Positions 7,938 through 16,246 of a DNA stretch of 64,000 nt are shown here, piece after piece (within the stretch, counting starts at the first letter, position 1; each line of letters starts with the position of its first letter). The stretch covers positions 1 to 64,000 of the forward strand of contig UCIT01000001.1 in assembly GCA_900472625.1 (NCBI GenBank), read 5' to 3'. The notes below the pieces were generated by a model. The model saw only the letters and a list, made by a program, of their open reading frames with translations. It was not told where the DNA came from and did no database searches. The translations under genes and the position numbers were made by a program. Source of the DNA: Hyphomicrobiales bacterium (lineage in GTDB: Bacteria > Pseudomonadota > Alphaproteobacteria > Rhizobiales > Rhizobiaceae).

Positions 7938-8908
7938 ACAGCCTTCTCATCGGGCAGGCAGGGCCGATGCTGACCGTCCAGGATCTCGGGCGTGTCGGCA
8001 TGTTGCATCTCGGGGTCTCAGGCTCCGGGCCGATGGATGGCGCGTCGATGCGCATCGCCAACCGTCTTGTCGGCAATGGCGATGGGCAGGCGGTTCTCGA
8101 ATTCGCGCATGTCGGCGGACATTTCGAGGTTGTCGAACCCGTGCGTTTCGCGGTGACGGGCGGCGCGGTCGAGATCACCGTCGACGGCGAACGTCGGCAT
8201 GGCTGGGAGAGCTTTTCGCTGTTACCCGGCCAGGTGCTGAAGGTCGGCGCACTGCGCGATGCGGTCTGGGGTTATCTCGCCTTTTCCGGTGGCATCGATA
8301 CGCCTTTGGTGCTGGGCGCCCGGTCGACGCATTTGCGCACCGGCATTGGCGGGTTCGAGGGGCGGCGTCTTGCGGCCGGTGATCGTCTACCGCTCGGCGT
8401 CACCGAAACAGCGTCGTTGATGGCGTTGGTTCGGCCGTTCCGGCGATCGATCGGACCGCTGCGTGTCGTCAAGGGACCGCAGGGGGATCATTTCGACTCC
8501 GCTGCCTGGCGCGATTTTCTGGGAGCCGGCTTCACTGTTTCCGCCAGCCGCGACCGTATGGCGCAAATGCTTGATGGCCCGGCCATCCGTGCCATCGACG
8601 GCCATGACATCGTCTCCGACGGCACGGTCGGCGGCTCCATACAGGTGCCGTCATCCGGCCGTCTCATCGTGCTGATGGCCGAGCGCCAGACCACCGGCGG
8701 CTATCCCAAGATCGCCACGGTGGCGTCGGTCGATCTGCCACGTCTGGCGCAGGCGATGACGGGATCGTCCCTGCGCTTCAAGCTGGTCTCGCAGGACGAG
8801 GCGGAAGAACTTTTGATTGCCCAATCGCAGGCGTTGACCGAAGCCCTTTCGGGGCTTGAGGAAAAATCGGATCTGTCGGGCCGTGAGGAGGAATCGGGTG
8901 ATGAATAA
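7934..8908 (+). CDS. pxpC: 5-oxoprolinase subunit C (KipA / biotin-dependent carboxyltransferase family)
   Basis: A 324-residue protein starting at the ATG that overlaps the pxpB stop. An upstream in-frame ATG at 7922 is possible, but the 7934 site has GGGAG at a good distance. Conserved blocks include TVQDLGRVG, SGPMDGASMRIAN, RFAVTGG and GGYPKIATVA, typical of KipA/PxpC. It forms the ATP-using complex with PxpB that works with PxpA. The product ends eight bases inside the next gene, a GntR regulator. Confidence 0.86.
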   Translation: MNSLLIGQAGPMLTVQDLGRVGMLHLGVSGSGPMDGASMRIANRLVGNGDGQAVLEFAHVGGHFEVVEPVRFAVTGGAVEITVDGERRHGWESFSLLPGQVLKVGALRDAVWGYLAFSGGIDTPLVLGARSTHLRTGIGGFEGRRLAAGDRLPLGVTETASLMALVRPFRRSIGPLRVVKGPQGDHFDSAAWRDFLGAGFTVSASRDRMAQMLDGPAIRAIDGHDIVSDGTVGGSIQVPSSGRLIVLMAERQTTGGYPKIATVASVDLPRLAQAMTGSSLRFKLVSQDEAEELLIAQSQALTEALSGLEEKSDLSGREEESGDE

Positions 8909-9545
8909 ACCGCTCGCCAAGCAGGCGTATGGCAGCATTATCGAGATGATCCTGGCCGGCACGCTGAAGCCCGGCGACCTGTTGCAGGAAGGCAAGCTTG
9001 GCGATGAACTCGCGATGTCGCGAACGCCGGTGCGCGAGGCGATCAAGCGCATCGAGGCGGAGGGGCTCGCCGTGCAGGAAGGGCGTTTCCTCAAGGTCCG
9101 CACGCTGACGGTCGCCGAAGTCGAGGAAATCTTTTATCTGCGGCGGGTTCTGGAGCGCCAATGCGCGCGCAATGCGGTGACGATAAATCCTGATATCCTC
9201 GATAGCCTTGAGACGCGCGTGCTGCATCTCCAACGGGAAGGTCCAGGTGAAGAGGAAGAGCAGCGGCAGGTGGATGACGATTTTCACTACGCGCTGGCTC
9301 GCGCCGCCGGCAACCAGATGATGATTCGCACCATTAGCGATCTGCGCCGCCGCACCTGTATGTTCGACCACAGTCAGGTGCCCGAACGGTTCGGCGTCAG
9401 CTGCCAAGAGCACCTCGACATCATCCACGCTCTGCGAACCCGCGACGGTGAACGTGCCGCGATGTTGATGGACGAGCATATCGCCCACGCCCGGGATGCC
9501 ATCGTCGGCCGCCTGAGCCTTTCAAACCAGAGAACACAACGATGA
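8901..9545 (+). CDS. GntR family (FadR/FCD type) transcriptional regulator
   Basis: A 214-residue regulator starting at MNKPLAKQAYG. An extra 15 residues upstream are open but lie inside pxpC and lack family similarity. The winged helix includes KLGDELAMSRTPVREAIKRIEAEGL, followed by an all-helical FCD domain with the metal-site type pattern D..FH..L (DDFHYALARAAGN). Proteins of this class repress catabolic operons and respond to an organic or amino acid. It overlaps pxpC by 8 bases and its own stop overlaps the next ATG, so it is part of the operon and probably autoregulates. Confidence 0.85.
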   Translation: MNKPLAKQAYGSIIEMILAGTLKPGDLLQEGKLGDELAMSRTPVREAIKRIEAEGLAVQEGRFLKVRTLTVAEVEEIFYLRRVLERQCARNAVTINPDILDSLETRVLHLQREGPGEEEEQRQVDDDFHYALARAAGNQMMIRTISDLRRRTCMFDHSQVPERFGVSCQEHLDIIHALRTRDGERAAMLMDEHIAHARDAIVGRLSLSNQRTQR

Positions 9546-10489
9546 AATGCCTGATCGTGCAGCCAATCCATGCCGATGGTCTTACCCTCCTGAGAGAGGC
9601 GGGCATAGAGCCGGTGTTTTGCCCGACATCCGACATGGCGACTGTCGCCAGGTTGATCGGCGGTTGTGACGCTGTCATCACCCGCGATGCCGGCCTGTCG
9701 GCAGAAGCGATTGCCGCAAGCGACGTTCTCAAAGCCATTGTGGTCCATGGTGCCGGGCATGATCCCGTCGACAAGGCGGCGGCGGCGCGAAAGGGCGCTT
9801 TGGTGTGCAACACGCCCGGTGCGAACGCGCGGTCGGTCTCCGAACTTGCGCTCGGACTGGCGATTGCTGCGGCCCGGCTCATTCCGGCCGGCGATCTGGC
9901 GGTGCGCAATGGCGTTCAGGGTTTTCGCGAAAACAATCGGTTTTCCGAACTGTTCGGCAAGACGGCCCTGATCGTCGGATGGGGGGCGACGGGAGCGGGA
10001 CTTGGCAAAATGCTGGACAGCGCTTTCGGCATGCGCGTCATCGCCTATTCGCCGCGCAACCCGGATACCGGTCCGTTCGAGCGCGCCGAGTTGCTGGCCG
10101 ACGCCCTTGCCGTCGCCGACCTTGTTTCCCTGCACACGCCGCTGCGAGACGAGACGCGCAACCTGTTCGATGCCAAAGCGTTTGCGGCCATGAAGAAGGG
10201 GACCATCCTCATCAATACGGCAAGGGCGGGGCTGGTGGATGAAACAGCGCTGGCGGATGCACTGGCAGATGGAACGGTGGCAGCGGCAGGCCTGGATGTT
10301 TATTCCCCTTCGGCACCGCGGGGGCCACTTGCCGCCTCGAACCGGGTCATCTTCACTCCTCATCTCGGCGGCAATACCGCGGAAGCGCTGCAAAGGGTCG
10401 CCGTCGGCGCGGCCCGCAACGTCATCACGGCGCTGTCGGGCCAGAGGCCGGCAACCACAATCGAAACGATTTCGGAGCCGGCCCTATGA
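9542..10489 (+). CDS. D-2-hydroxyacid dehydrogenase family protein
   Basis: A 315-residue NAD(P)-dependent 2-hydroxyacid dehydrogenase. The nucleotide-binding region is ALIVGWGATGAGLGKML, the substrate arginine is in NTARAGLVDE and the catalytic histidine in TPHLGGNT. It interconverts 2-keto and 2-hydroxy acids in the cytoplasm. It is translationally coupled to the GntR gene before it (ATGA overlap) and overlaps the amidohydrolase after it by four bases. It may reduce the keto acid made by the D-amino-acid transaminase encoded on the divergent arm, or oxidise an imported hydroxy acid. Confidence 0.85.
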   Translation: MKCLIVQPIHADGLTLLREAGIEPVFCPTSDMATVARLIGGCDAVITRDAGLSAEAIAASDVLKAIVVHGAGHDPVDKAAAARKGALVCNTPGANARSVSELALGLAIAAARLIPAGDLAVRNGVQGFRENNRFSELFGKTALIVGWGATGAGLGKMLDSAFGMRVIAYSPRNPDTGPFERAELLADALAVADLVSLHTPLRDETRNLFDAKAFAAMKKGTILINTARAGLVDETALADALADGTVAAAGLDVYSPSAPRGPLAASNRVIFTPHLGGNTAEALQRVAVGAARNVITALSGQRPATTIETISEPAL

Positions 10490-11733
10490 GCGACATCATC
10501 AAGGATACCGTCGATCGTCTGCTCGACCGCGTCAACGCCATCTCGGAATCCGGGCCGGGCTTCACCCGCCCGTCCTATAGCCCGCTCGAAAGTCAGGCGC
10601 ACCGCGTCATCGAGGACGAGGCGAACGCGCTTGGCCTGACGGTCACGCGCGATGCCGCGCTCAACCTTTTCGCACGTCTGCCGGGGCGCGACCGAAACGC
10701 GCCGGCTATCCATGTCGGGTCGCATCTGGATACGGTCGCAATGGGGGGCGCCTATGACGGCCAGGCGGGCGTTGCCGGTGCCATGGCGCTGGCCGCAGCC
10801 TTTGTCGAAAGCGGCGAGCCGCCGCCGGTCGATCTGGTCGTCACCGTCACCCGCGCCGAGGAAAGCGTCTGGTTTCCGGTGTCCTATGTGGGATCGCGGG
10901 CGGCACTTGGCCGGCTGACACCGGCCGAGCTTCAGGCAACGCGCTCCGACACCGGCCGCACCCTTCAAGACCATATCCTGTCTGAAGGTGGCCGACCGGA
11001 TGATATCCTCACCGACACGCCGCTTGCGCCGGCACGCTTCATCGAACTGCATATCGAGCAAGGCGATGTGCTTAACAACGCCGGCGAGCCGTTCGCTGTT
11101 GTCGATGGTGTTCGCGGCGGGCTGCGTTACCGACAGGCCCGGATCAACGGTACCTGGGCGCACTCCGGTGGTCAGGCGAGGTCGGAGCGAAGCGACGCGG
11201 TGTTCGCGATGGCTGACTTGATCGTCGCCATGGATCGTCGCTGGGATGAGGCGCTGCATGCCGGCCATGATCTGGCTGTCACCTTCGGCCGGGTCGATGC
11301 CGCGACATCGGAACATGCCTTTGCCAAAGTGCCGGGCCGGGTCGACTTCTGCGTCGATCTGCGCAGCGACGACATTGCCGTGCTCGACCGCATGGACGGC
11401 GTTTTCCTGGGTGAATCCGCAGCCATCGAAGCGGCGCGACACGTGCGTTTCGATCTGGGTCTGCAGTCGCGCAGCCAGCCGACGAAACTGTCCGCGGCTC
11501 TCGGCGACCGGATTGCCGACGCGGCACGCGCGCTTGGCCACACGCCGCGGCGGATGCTGTCGGGGGGCGGTCATGACGCCGCCGCCTTCGCACAGGCGGG
11601 TTGGGATAGCGTGATGGTCTTCCTGCGCAACTGGAACGGCAGCCACAATCCCGACGAAGGCATGGATCCGGCCGATCTGGTGGCGGCGGTCGATGCCTTG
11701 CACGGGGCCGTCCGTGGCATGGGGAGAGAATAA
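10486..11733 (+). CDS. M20 family amidohydrolase (N-carbamoyl-L-amino-acid hydrolase / allantoate amidohydrolase type)
   Basis: A 415-residue di-metal M20 enzyme. Visible ligands are H80 and D82 in HVGSHLDT, D91 in GAYDG and E125-E126 in TRAEES. HIEQGDVL and the C-terminal SGGGHDAAAF match the carbamoylase/allantoate amidohydrolase branch. Such enzymes cut N-carbamoyl, ureido or amidino amides and often release ammonia and CO2. Sitting between oxoprolinase subunits, an M24 protein and, further on, a ureohydrolase, it probably hydrolyses an open-chain ureido or amide intermediate. The exact substrate cannot be read from the sequence. Confidence 0.85.
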   Translation: MSDIIKDTVDRLLDRVNAISESGPGFTRPSYSPLESQAHRVIEDEANALGLTVTRDAALNLFARLPGRDRNAPAIHVGSHLDTVAMGGAYDGQAGVAGAMALAAAFVESGEPPPVDLVVTVTRAEESVWFPVSYVGSRAALGRLTPAELQATRSDTGRTLQDHILSEGGRPDDILTDTPLAPARFIELHIEQGDVLNNAGEPFAVVDGVRGGLRYRQARINGTWAHSGGQARSERSDAVFAMADLIVAMDRRWDEALHAGHDLAVTFGRVDAATSEHAFAKVPGRVDFCVDLRSDDIAVLDRMDGVFLGESAAIEAARHVRFDLGLQSRSQPTKLSAALGDRIADAARALGHTPRRMLSGGGHDAAAFAQAGWDSVMVFLRNWNGSHNPDEGMDPADLVAAVDALHGAVRGMGRE

Positions 11734-11737
11734 CGCG

Positions 11738-12376
11738 ATGAGCGAAAAGGAAACCCTCACACAGCAATTCTACCGGGACCTCAAGCAGCGCATTCTCGAA
11801 GGCCGGTTTTCGTCGGAGGAAATGCTGACGGAACGCACGCTGGCGCTGGAATTCGGTATCTCGCGCACACCCTTGCGCGCCGCGATTTCGCGTCTGGAGA
11901 AAGAAAACGTCATCTCGCGCCTGCCCAATGGTGCCCTGATGGTGCGTCAGGTCAGCATCGAACAGCTGCTGGAGATCGTCCAGATCCGCCGGCTGCTGGA
12001 AGGGGCGGCGGCGGCCAAGGCCGCGACATTTCCGCTGACGCCGGAGCTGGTCGAATCGCGCCGGCGCATGCGCGCCTATGCCGAGGGCGGCGATATCGCC
12101 TTTGACAATTTCTGGCTGGATGATGACGTGTTCCACCTCGCTGTCGCGCATGCGGCCGAACTGCCGCTTCTGGCGACGATGCTGACGGAAATGCGCAGTA
12201 TCGCCCGCCGCTGCACCATCACCCGCACCCATGACCGGTTCGACCAGCAGGCGCGCGAACATATCGCCGTCATCGATGCGATCGAGGCGGGAGACGGCGA
12301 CGCCGCGCAGGCCGCCATGGAAGTACATTTCGACAGCGTCAGGACGCGTTTCCTTGGCTGGCTGGCGCGCGATTGA
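11738..12376 (+). CDS. GntR family (FadR/FCD type) transcriptional regulator
   Basis: A 212-residue regulator starting at MSEKETLTQQFY, five bases after the amidohydrolase stop; a longer in-frame version overlapping that gene is unlikely. The winged helix contains LALEFGISRTPLRAAISRLEKE and the FCD domain contains DDDVFHLAVAHAA. It is the second FadR-type repressor within one operon. The two may sense different intermediates or act on the two control regions (6958-7193 and 15258-15619) that share a sequence motif. Confidence 0.84.
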   Translation: MSEKETLTQQFYRDLKQRILEGRFSSEEMLTERTLALEFGISRTPLRAAISRLEKENVISRLPNGALMVRQVSIEQLLEIVQIRRLLEGAAAAKAATFPLTPELVESRRRMRAYAEGGDIAFDNFWLDDDVFHLAVAHAAELPLLATMLTEMRSIARRCTITRTHDRFDQQAREHIAVIDAIEAGDGDAAQAAMEVHFDSVRTRFLGWLARD

Positions 12377-12387
12377 GAAACAGGCAT

Positions 12388-13563
12388 ATGCGTTTTTCCG
12401 AAGATCTCCATGAATTACGCGGTTGCGAAGCCGCATTTCCGAAAGCGGAGTTCGCCAAGCGCCAGAGCCGCGCCCAGGCAGCGCTGCGGGCAAACGGGCA
12501 GGAAGCCATTCTCGTTTCCGGCCCTGAAACGATCTACTGGCTGACCGGTCGCCAGACGGCAGGGTATTTTGCCTTTCAGGTGCTGATCCTGCCCGCCGAC
12601 GGCGAACCGACGCTGCTGGTGCGGCAACTCGAACTGTACGGCACGGTGGCAAACACCTGGCTGGAGGACATTGTTGCCTACCAGGACGGCGACAATCCCG
12701 TCGAAGCCCTGATCTATTTGCTGCGCGCTCGGAAAATCACCAAGCCGGCGATGGAGCTTGGCGGCTGGTTCCTGTCGCCGAAAGTGGCCGCCGAAATTGC
12801 CGAGCGGCTTGATGTCGGCGCATTGCTTGACGGCTCGCACATCCTGCCGCCATTGCGCATGCTGAAATCCACCGCCGAACTCGATGCCATCAGGGCTGCG
12901 GCCCGTTATGCGGAAGCCGGCATCCTGGCCGGAATCGAGGCGTGCGCTGCCGGAACCGATGAAAATGCCGTTGCCGCGGCCATGCTGTTTGCCGCCACGC
13001 AGGCCGGCTCCGAAGCCATGGCGATGGAGCCGCTGGTGTCTTCCGGTCCGCGCAGCGGCCTTCCGCACATGACATGGCGCCGCCGTCCACTTGCCGATGG
13101 CGATCCCGTCTTCCTTGAACTGGCCGGCAGTCATGCGCGTTATCATGCGGCCCTGATGCGCGCCGTCTGGATCGGTCCGCCGCCCGTCGAGGCGCAGCGG
13201 ATGATGGATTGTTCGTTGCGTGCGCTGGAGGCGGCACTGGCGTCGATCCGGCCGGGCGTGCCCTGTTCGGTGCCGCACAATGCGGCGCAGAGCGTCATTG
13301 ATGCGGCCGGCTACACCGCAGCCTTCCGCAAGCGCATCGGCTATTCCATGGGAGTGGCGTTTGCGCCGGACTGGGGCGAGGGGGCAATCCTCAGCCTGTT
13401 TGCCGACGTTTCCCTTCCTATCGAGGCAGGAATGGTGTTTCACCTGCCGGCGACCTTGCGCAGTTACGGCCACTGGACCGTCGGCGCCTCCGAAACCGTG
13501 ATCGTCACCGAACACGGCGCCGAGCCGCTGTCCAGCCTGCCACGCACACTCACCCTTCGCTGA
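12388..13563 (+). CDS. M24-fold hydrolase lacking metal ligands (ectoine-hydrolase/creatinase-like)
   Basis: A 391-residue protein with a creatinase N-terminal domain and a pita-bread M24 domain. The start is placed at ATG 12388; a TTG at 12373 in the same frame is the alternative. In metallo-M24 peptidases the ligands are Asp, Asp, His, Glu, Glu. Here the aligned positions read Glu (LELAG), Ala (YHAAL), Tyr (GYSMG), Pro/Leu (FHLPA) and only the last Glu (SETVIVT). This matches non-metal members such as creatinase and ectoine hydrolase DoeA/EutD, with SSGPRSGLPHMTW also in that style. A ring-opening C-N hydrolase role is therefore likelier than a peptidase role. No other ectoine gene is present, so the substrate is probably a related cyclic compound. 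Confidence 0.8.
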   Translation: MRFSEDLHELRGCEAAFPKAEFAKRQSRAQAALRANGQEAILVSGPETIYWLTGRQTAGYFAFQVLILPADGEPTLLVRQLELYGTVANTWLEDIVAYQDGDNPVEALIYLLRARKITKPAMELGGWFLSPKVAAEIAERLDVGALLDGSHILPPLRMLKSTAELDAIRAAARYAEAGILAGIEACAAGTDENAVAAAMLFAATQAGSEAMAMEPLVSSGPRSGLPHMTWRRRPLADGDPVFLELAGSHARYHAALMRAVWIGPPPVEAQRMMDCSLRALEAALASIRPGVPCSVPHNAAQSVIDAAGYTAAFRKRIGYSMGVAFAPDWGEGAILSLFADVSLPIEAGMVFHLPATLRSYGHWTVGASETVIVTEHGAEPLSSLPRTLTLR

Positions 13564-13594
13564 TATTAACGTTCAACCCACACGGAGCCTTCGC

Positions 13595-14008
13595 ATGCGT
13601 TCTCTCTTCCATCTCGCCTATCACGTCACCGATCTCGACGAGGCGCGCCGGTTCTACGGCGACGTTCTGGGCTGCAAGGAAGGCCGTTCCACCGACACCT
13701 GGGTGGATTTCGACTTCTTCAATCACCAGATTTCGCTCCACCTCGGTAAGCCGTTCGAAGTGACGCGCACCGGCAAGGTCGGCGACCATATGGTGATGAT
13801 GCCGCATCTGGGCGTGGTGCTGCAGCTCGACGACTGGCTGGCGCTGGCCGAGCGTCTGCAGCAGAAGGGCATCGCTTTCGATATCCCGCCGGTCGTGCGT
13901 TTCGAGGGCGAGCCGGGCGAACAGCGCACGATGTTCTTCTTCGATCCGAGCGGCAACCCGATCGAAGTCAAGGGCTTCAAGGATTTTGACGGTCTGTTTG
14001 CCCAGTAA
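13595..14008 (+). CDS. VOC family (glyoxalase/dioxygenase-like) protein
   Basis: A 137-residue, two-module vicinal-oxygen-chelate protein. Likely metal ligands are the early His in FHLAYHV, the His in MPHLGVV and the Glu in NPIEVKGF near the C-terminus. The family covers glyoxalases, epimerases and dioxygenases, and the reaction cannot be decided. It closes the rightward pxpBC operon, 31 bases after the M24 gene, and is followed by a strong terminator. Confidence 0.8.
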   Translation: MRSLFHLAYHVTDLDEARRFYGDVLGCKEGRSTDTWVDFDFFNHQISLHLGKPFEVTRTGKVGDHMVMMPHLGVVLQLDDWLALAERLQQKGIAFDIPPVVRFEGEPGEQRTMFFFDPSGNPIEVKGFKDFDGLFAQ

Positions 14009-14025
14009 AACCTGACGTCGCAAAC

Positions 14026-14063
14026 AAAAGCCGGGCGAATCTTGCGATCCGCCCGGCTTTTTC
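14026..14063. terminator. Bidirectional rho-independent terminator
   Basis: AAGCCGGGCG at 14028-14037 pairs perfectly with CGCCCGGCTT at 14050-14059 around a 12-base loop, with an A-run before and a T-run after. It lies between the convergent VOC and M24 genes, so it can stop transcription from both sides. Confidence 0.88.
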
Positions 14064-14081
14064 ATGGTTGTTTGGTTGCGG

Positions 14082-15257
14082 TCAGAACATGCTGGGCGAC
14101 CGTGTCAGCAGCTCGTTGCCGCTGTCACCGATAATGAGGATATCCTCGTAGAAGGCCGCACCGACGCCATCCAGCGATAGGAAGGCCTCGACGCCAAACA
14201 CCATGTTTTGCTCGACGATGTCCTGCGGCGTCGACATCGCCGTCGAAATGCGCGGCAGCTCGAAGCCGAGCCCGATGCCGTGGCCGTAGAACGGAAAGTT
14301 CTTCATGATCGCCGAGATCGAGCCGCCGAACGCGGCGGTCATGCGATCCCCTTCGGCCGCCACATCCAGCAGCTTGACGCCGGGCCGCAGCATATCCGAC
14401 AGGCGGTGGACGATGCCGCTTGCGGCTTCGATCAGGCGCAGCTGCTCCGGATTGGCCGGTCCACGGACGGCGGTGCGGCCGGGATCGAGATAATAGCCCT
14501 GGTAGAGCGGACCATGCAGCGTGCCCGTGACGATATCGCCGATCTCTGGCGTATCGGCGCTATAGCCGGTCAACGGAAACCGCTGGTCGAAACCGAGCGT
14601 TTCGCCGTGATTGGTGCCGATCATCTGGATGCGCCCGCCGCGGCGCACCGTCTCGCGGGCCGCTTCGCCGGCGGCTTCGCGTTCGGACATGCCGCTCACC
14701 AGGCTCTGCATCAGCACCGTCATGCCGGCGGTCGCCGTTTCGCCGGCCATGCGATAACAGTCCAGTTCGCGTAGGCTCTTGACACGACGGACCGAACGCA
14801 CGAGATCGTCAGCGGGCACCCATTCGATCTCGGGTGCCACGGCTTCCAGCTGCCGGTAATATTTGACCGGAATGAAGTTGGTACCAACCAGCGCCACCCG
14901 TCCCTTGATGCCGCGTGCGACCAGAGCCTTTGCGACGCTCTCGAACGGATGATTGCTGCAATGAACGTCGTCGATCGACACCAGGTCGCGCCGGACTTCC
15001 GGCTCATCGATGTGCAGTTGCGGGGAGCGGCCTTCCTGCAGGATGATGCCGGCAAACGAGCGGGCGGTCCAGATGGTCGAGTCCATGCCGCTGCTGATGG
15101 CGTAGTGATTAGAGAGATAAAGGACGTCGCCGCAATTGTCGGTCGTGCCACCAGCGCGCGAAAACACCACCGCGGTCTCGAAACCGCGCGCCTTTATTTC
15201 TCGATGCAGCCGTTCCCAGCGTTGCTCATATTCTTCGATCGGAAAATAGCGATCCAT
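14082..15257 (-). CDS. M24 family Xaa-Pro-peptidase-like protein with one substituted metal ligand
   Basis: A 391-residue creatinase/prolidase-fold protein. The start is taken at MDRYFPIEEYEQ, which has GGAG eight bases upstream; a longer frame reaching 15314 lacks family sequence. The first metal Asp is replaced (GDIVTGTLHG), while the second Asp (LDPGRT), the His (GHGIGLGFE) and both Glu (GVEAF, YEDILII) are kept. It could bind one metal or act as a metal-independent hydrolase. It converges on the pxpBC operon and diverges from the DUF1989/ABC operon, which suggests a shared substrate with the other M24 protein at 12388. Confidence 0.8.
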   Translation of the reverse strand: MDRYFPIEEYEQRWERLHREIKARGFETAVVFSRAGGTTDNCGDVLYLSNHYAISSGMDSTIWTARSFAGIILQEGRSPQLHIDEPEVRRDLVSIDDVHCSNHPFESVAKALVARGIKGRVALVGTNFIPVKYYRQLEAVAPEIEWVPADDLVRSVRRVKSLRELDCYRMAGETATAGMTVLMQSLVSGMSEREAAGEAARETVRRGGRIQMIGTNHGETLGFDQRFPLTGYSADTPEIGDIVTGTLHGPLYQGYYLDPGRTAVRGPANPEQLRLIEAASGIVHRLSDMLRPGVKLLDVAAEGDRMTAAFGGSISAIMKNFPFYGHGIGLGFELPRISTAMSTPQDIVEQNMVFGVEAFLSLDGVGAAFYEDILIIGDSGNELLTRSPSMF

Positions 15258-15619
15258 CACGTCACTCCAGATGCAGAAAATATCTTGTCGGAGACCATGG
15301 CCACGTGTCGGCAAAGGCCCATAGGACTGGCTTGGAAATTTCGGTACACCGGCTGTATCCGGGCGTCAATCGTGCTTCTAGACTGTTTTAACGCCGTTGC
15401 GGAATATCTGCTAATGTTCGCATTAAGTGCACAAAAAGTCGGCGACAAGAGCCCAACTTACGCGCATAGCGTCTCCTTTTTGTGCATTAAATTATTGAAA
15501 TCTCTACTTGAACTCCAGTGGTATACTGAATAAGCTTTGACGAAAGCAAAACGTTGGGGCTTCGCCGCAGGCCAATGCCCCGGCGTATAGTGCAGATTGT
15601 ACCGCGAAGACGAGTTGGA
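15258..15619. promoter_or_regulatory. Divergent control region, M24 gene / DUF1989-ABC operon
   Basis: This AT-richer gap without a supported gene contains an inverted repeat: TTAAGTGCACAAAAAG at 15423-15438 faces CTTTTTGTGCATTAA at 15476-15490. It also contains CAGTGGTATACTGAA at 15516-15530, which nearly repeats the element at 7030-7045 in the pxpA/pxpB gap, including a CTTGA at 15507-15511. These are candidate operators for the GntR regulators of the island. Part of the right end is coding if the DUF1989 gene starts at 15554 or 15575. Confidence 0.5.
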
Positions 15620-16246
15620 ATGGTTTTGGAAATACAGGTTGTACCCGCGAGCCAAGGACGAGCCTTTCGGATGAGGGCAGGGCAATTCGTCCGTATTGCC
15701 AACACCCACGGTAATCAAGTCGTTGACACATGGGCGGTAGCTGAGAGCGATCCGTTTGAGGTCTCATCGATGGACCACACCCGCTCGGTCAACAGCAACA
15801 TCTTCTTTACCGAAGGCATGAGTGTCCAGAGTTCGCGCCGGCGTTCAATGCTCACCATGGTCGCCGACAGTGCCGGGGTTCGTCATGATACTTTGCTTTG
15901 CCCATGCAGCGGCGAGCTCTACCGGCAGCTCGGCTGCACCGAATATCACCGTAGCTGCACCGACAACTATCACGAGGCGCTTCGTCAAGCGGATATCGAA
16001 CACACCTTCACGCCCGCCTCGCTCAATCTGTTCATGAATGTTCCCGTTACGGCGGACGGGGCTGTGGATCGCGTGCCACCGGCAACGGCGGCGGGAGACT
16101 ATGCCGTGCTTCGCGCGGATATCGATCTTGTGCTGGTCCTGTCTGCCTGCCCGCAGGACATGACCCCGATCAACGGTGCAGACCGCACCCCGAAGGATGT
16201 TGCGGTCTCGATCGCAAACACCTTTCCGCTGGAGGATGCCCGATGA
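15620..16246 (+). CDS. DUF1989 (urea carboxylase-associated) family protein
   Basis: About 208 residues if it starts at [11 protein letters not shown]; in-frame ATGs at 15554 and 15575 would add 15-22 residues. Family marks are [23 protein letters not shown] and the cysteine/histidine metal region [13 protein letters not shown] followed by [12 protein letters not shown]1989 proteins occur beside urea carboxylase, and some act as carboxyguanidine deiminase subunits, so a C-N hydrolase or deiminase role is plausible. It overlaps the importer ATPase gene by four bases, so it is co-expressed with an amino-acid importer and a ureohydrolase, which supports a guanidino or ureido substrate. Confidence 0.78.
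   Translation: MVLEIQVVPASQGRAFRMRAGQFVRIANTHGNQVVDTWAVAESDPFEVSSMDHTRSVNSNIFFTEGMSVQSSRRRSMLTMVADSAGVRHDTLLCPCSGELYRQLGCTEYHRSCTDNYHEALRQADIEHTFTPASLNLFMNVPVTADGAVDRVPPATAAGDYAVLRADIDLVLVLSACPQDMTPINGADRTPKDVAVSIANTFPLEDAR

Noticed and set aside
10360..12652. Two long minus-strand frames (466 and 457 codons)
   Set aside because: They lie opposite the dehydrogenase, amidohydrolase, GntR and M24 genes, which carry clear motifs.
12415..13515. Minus-strand frame of 366 codons opposite the M24 gene
   Set aside because: It is Gly/His/Arg-rich shadow sequence, and the plus strand is the recognisable gene.
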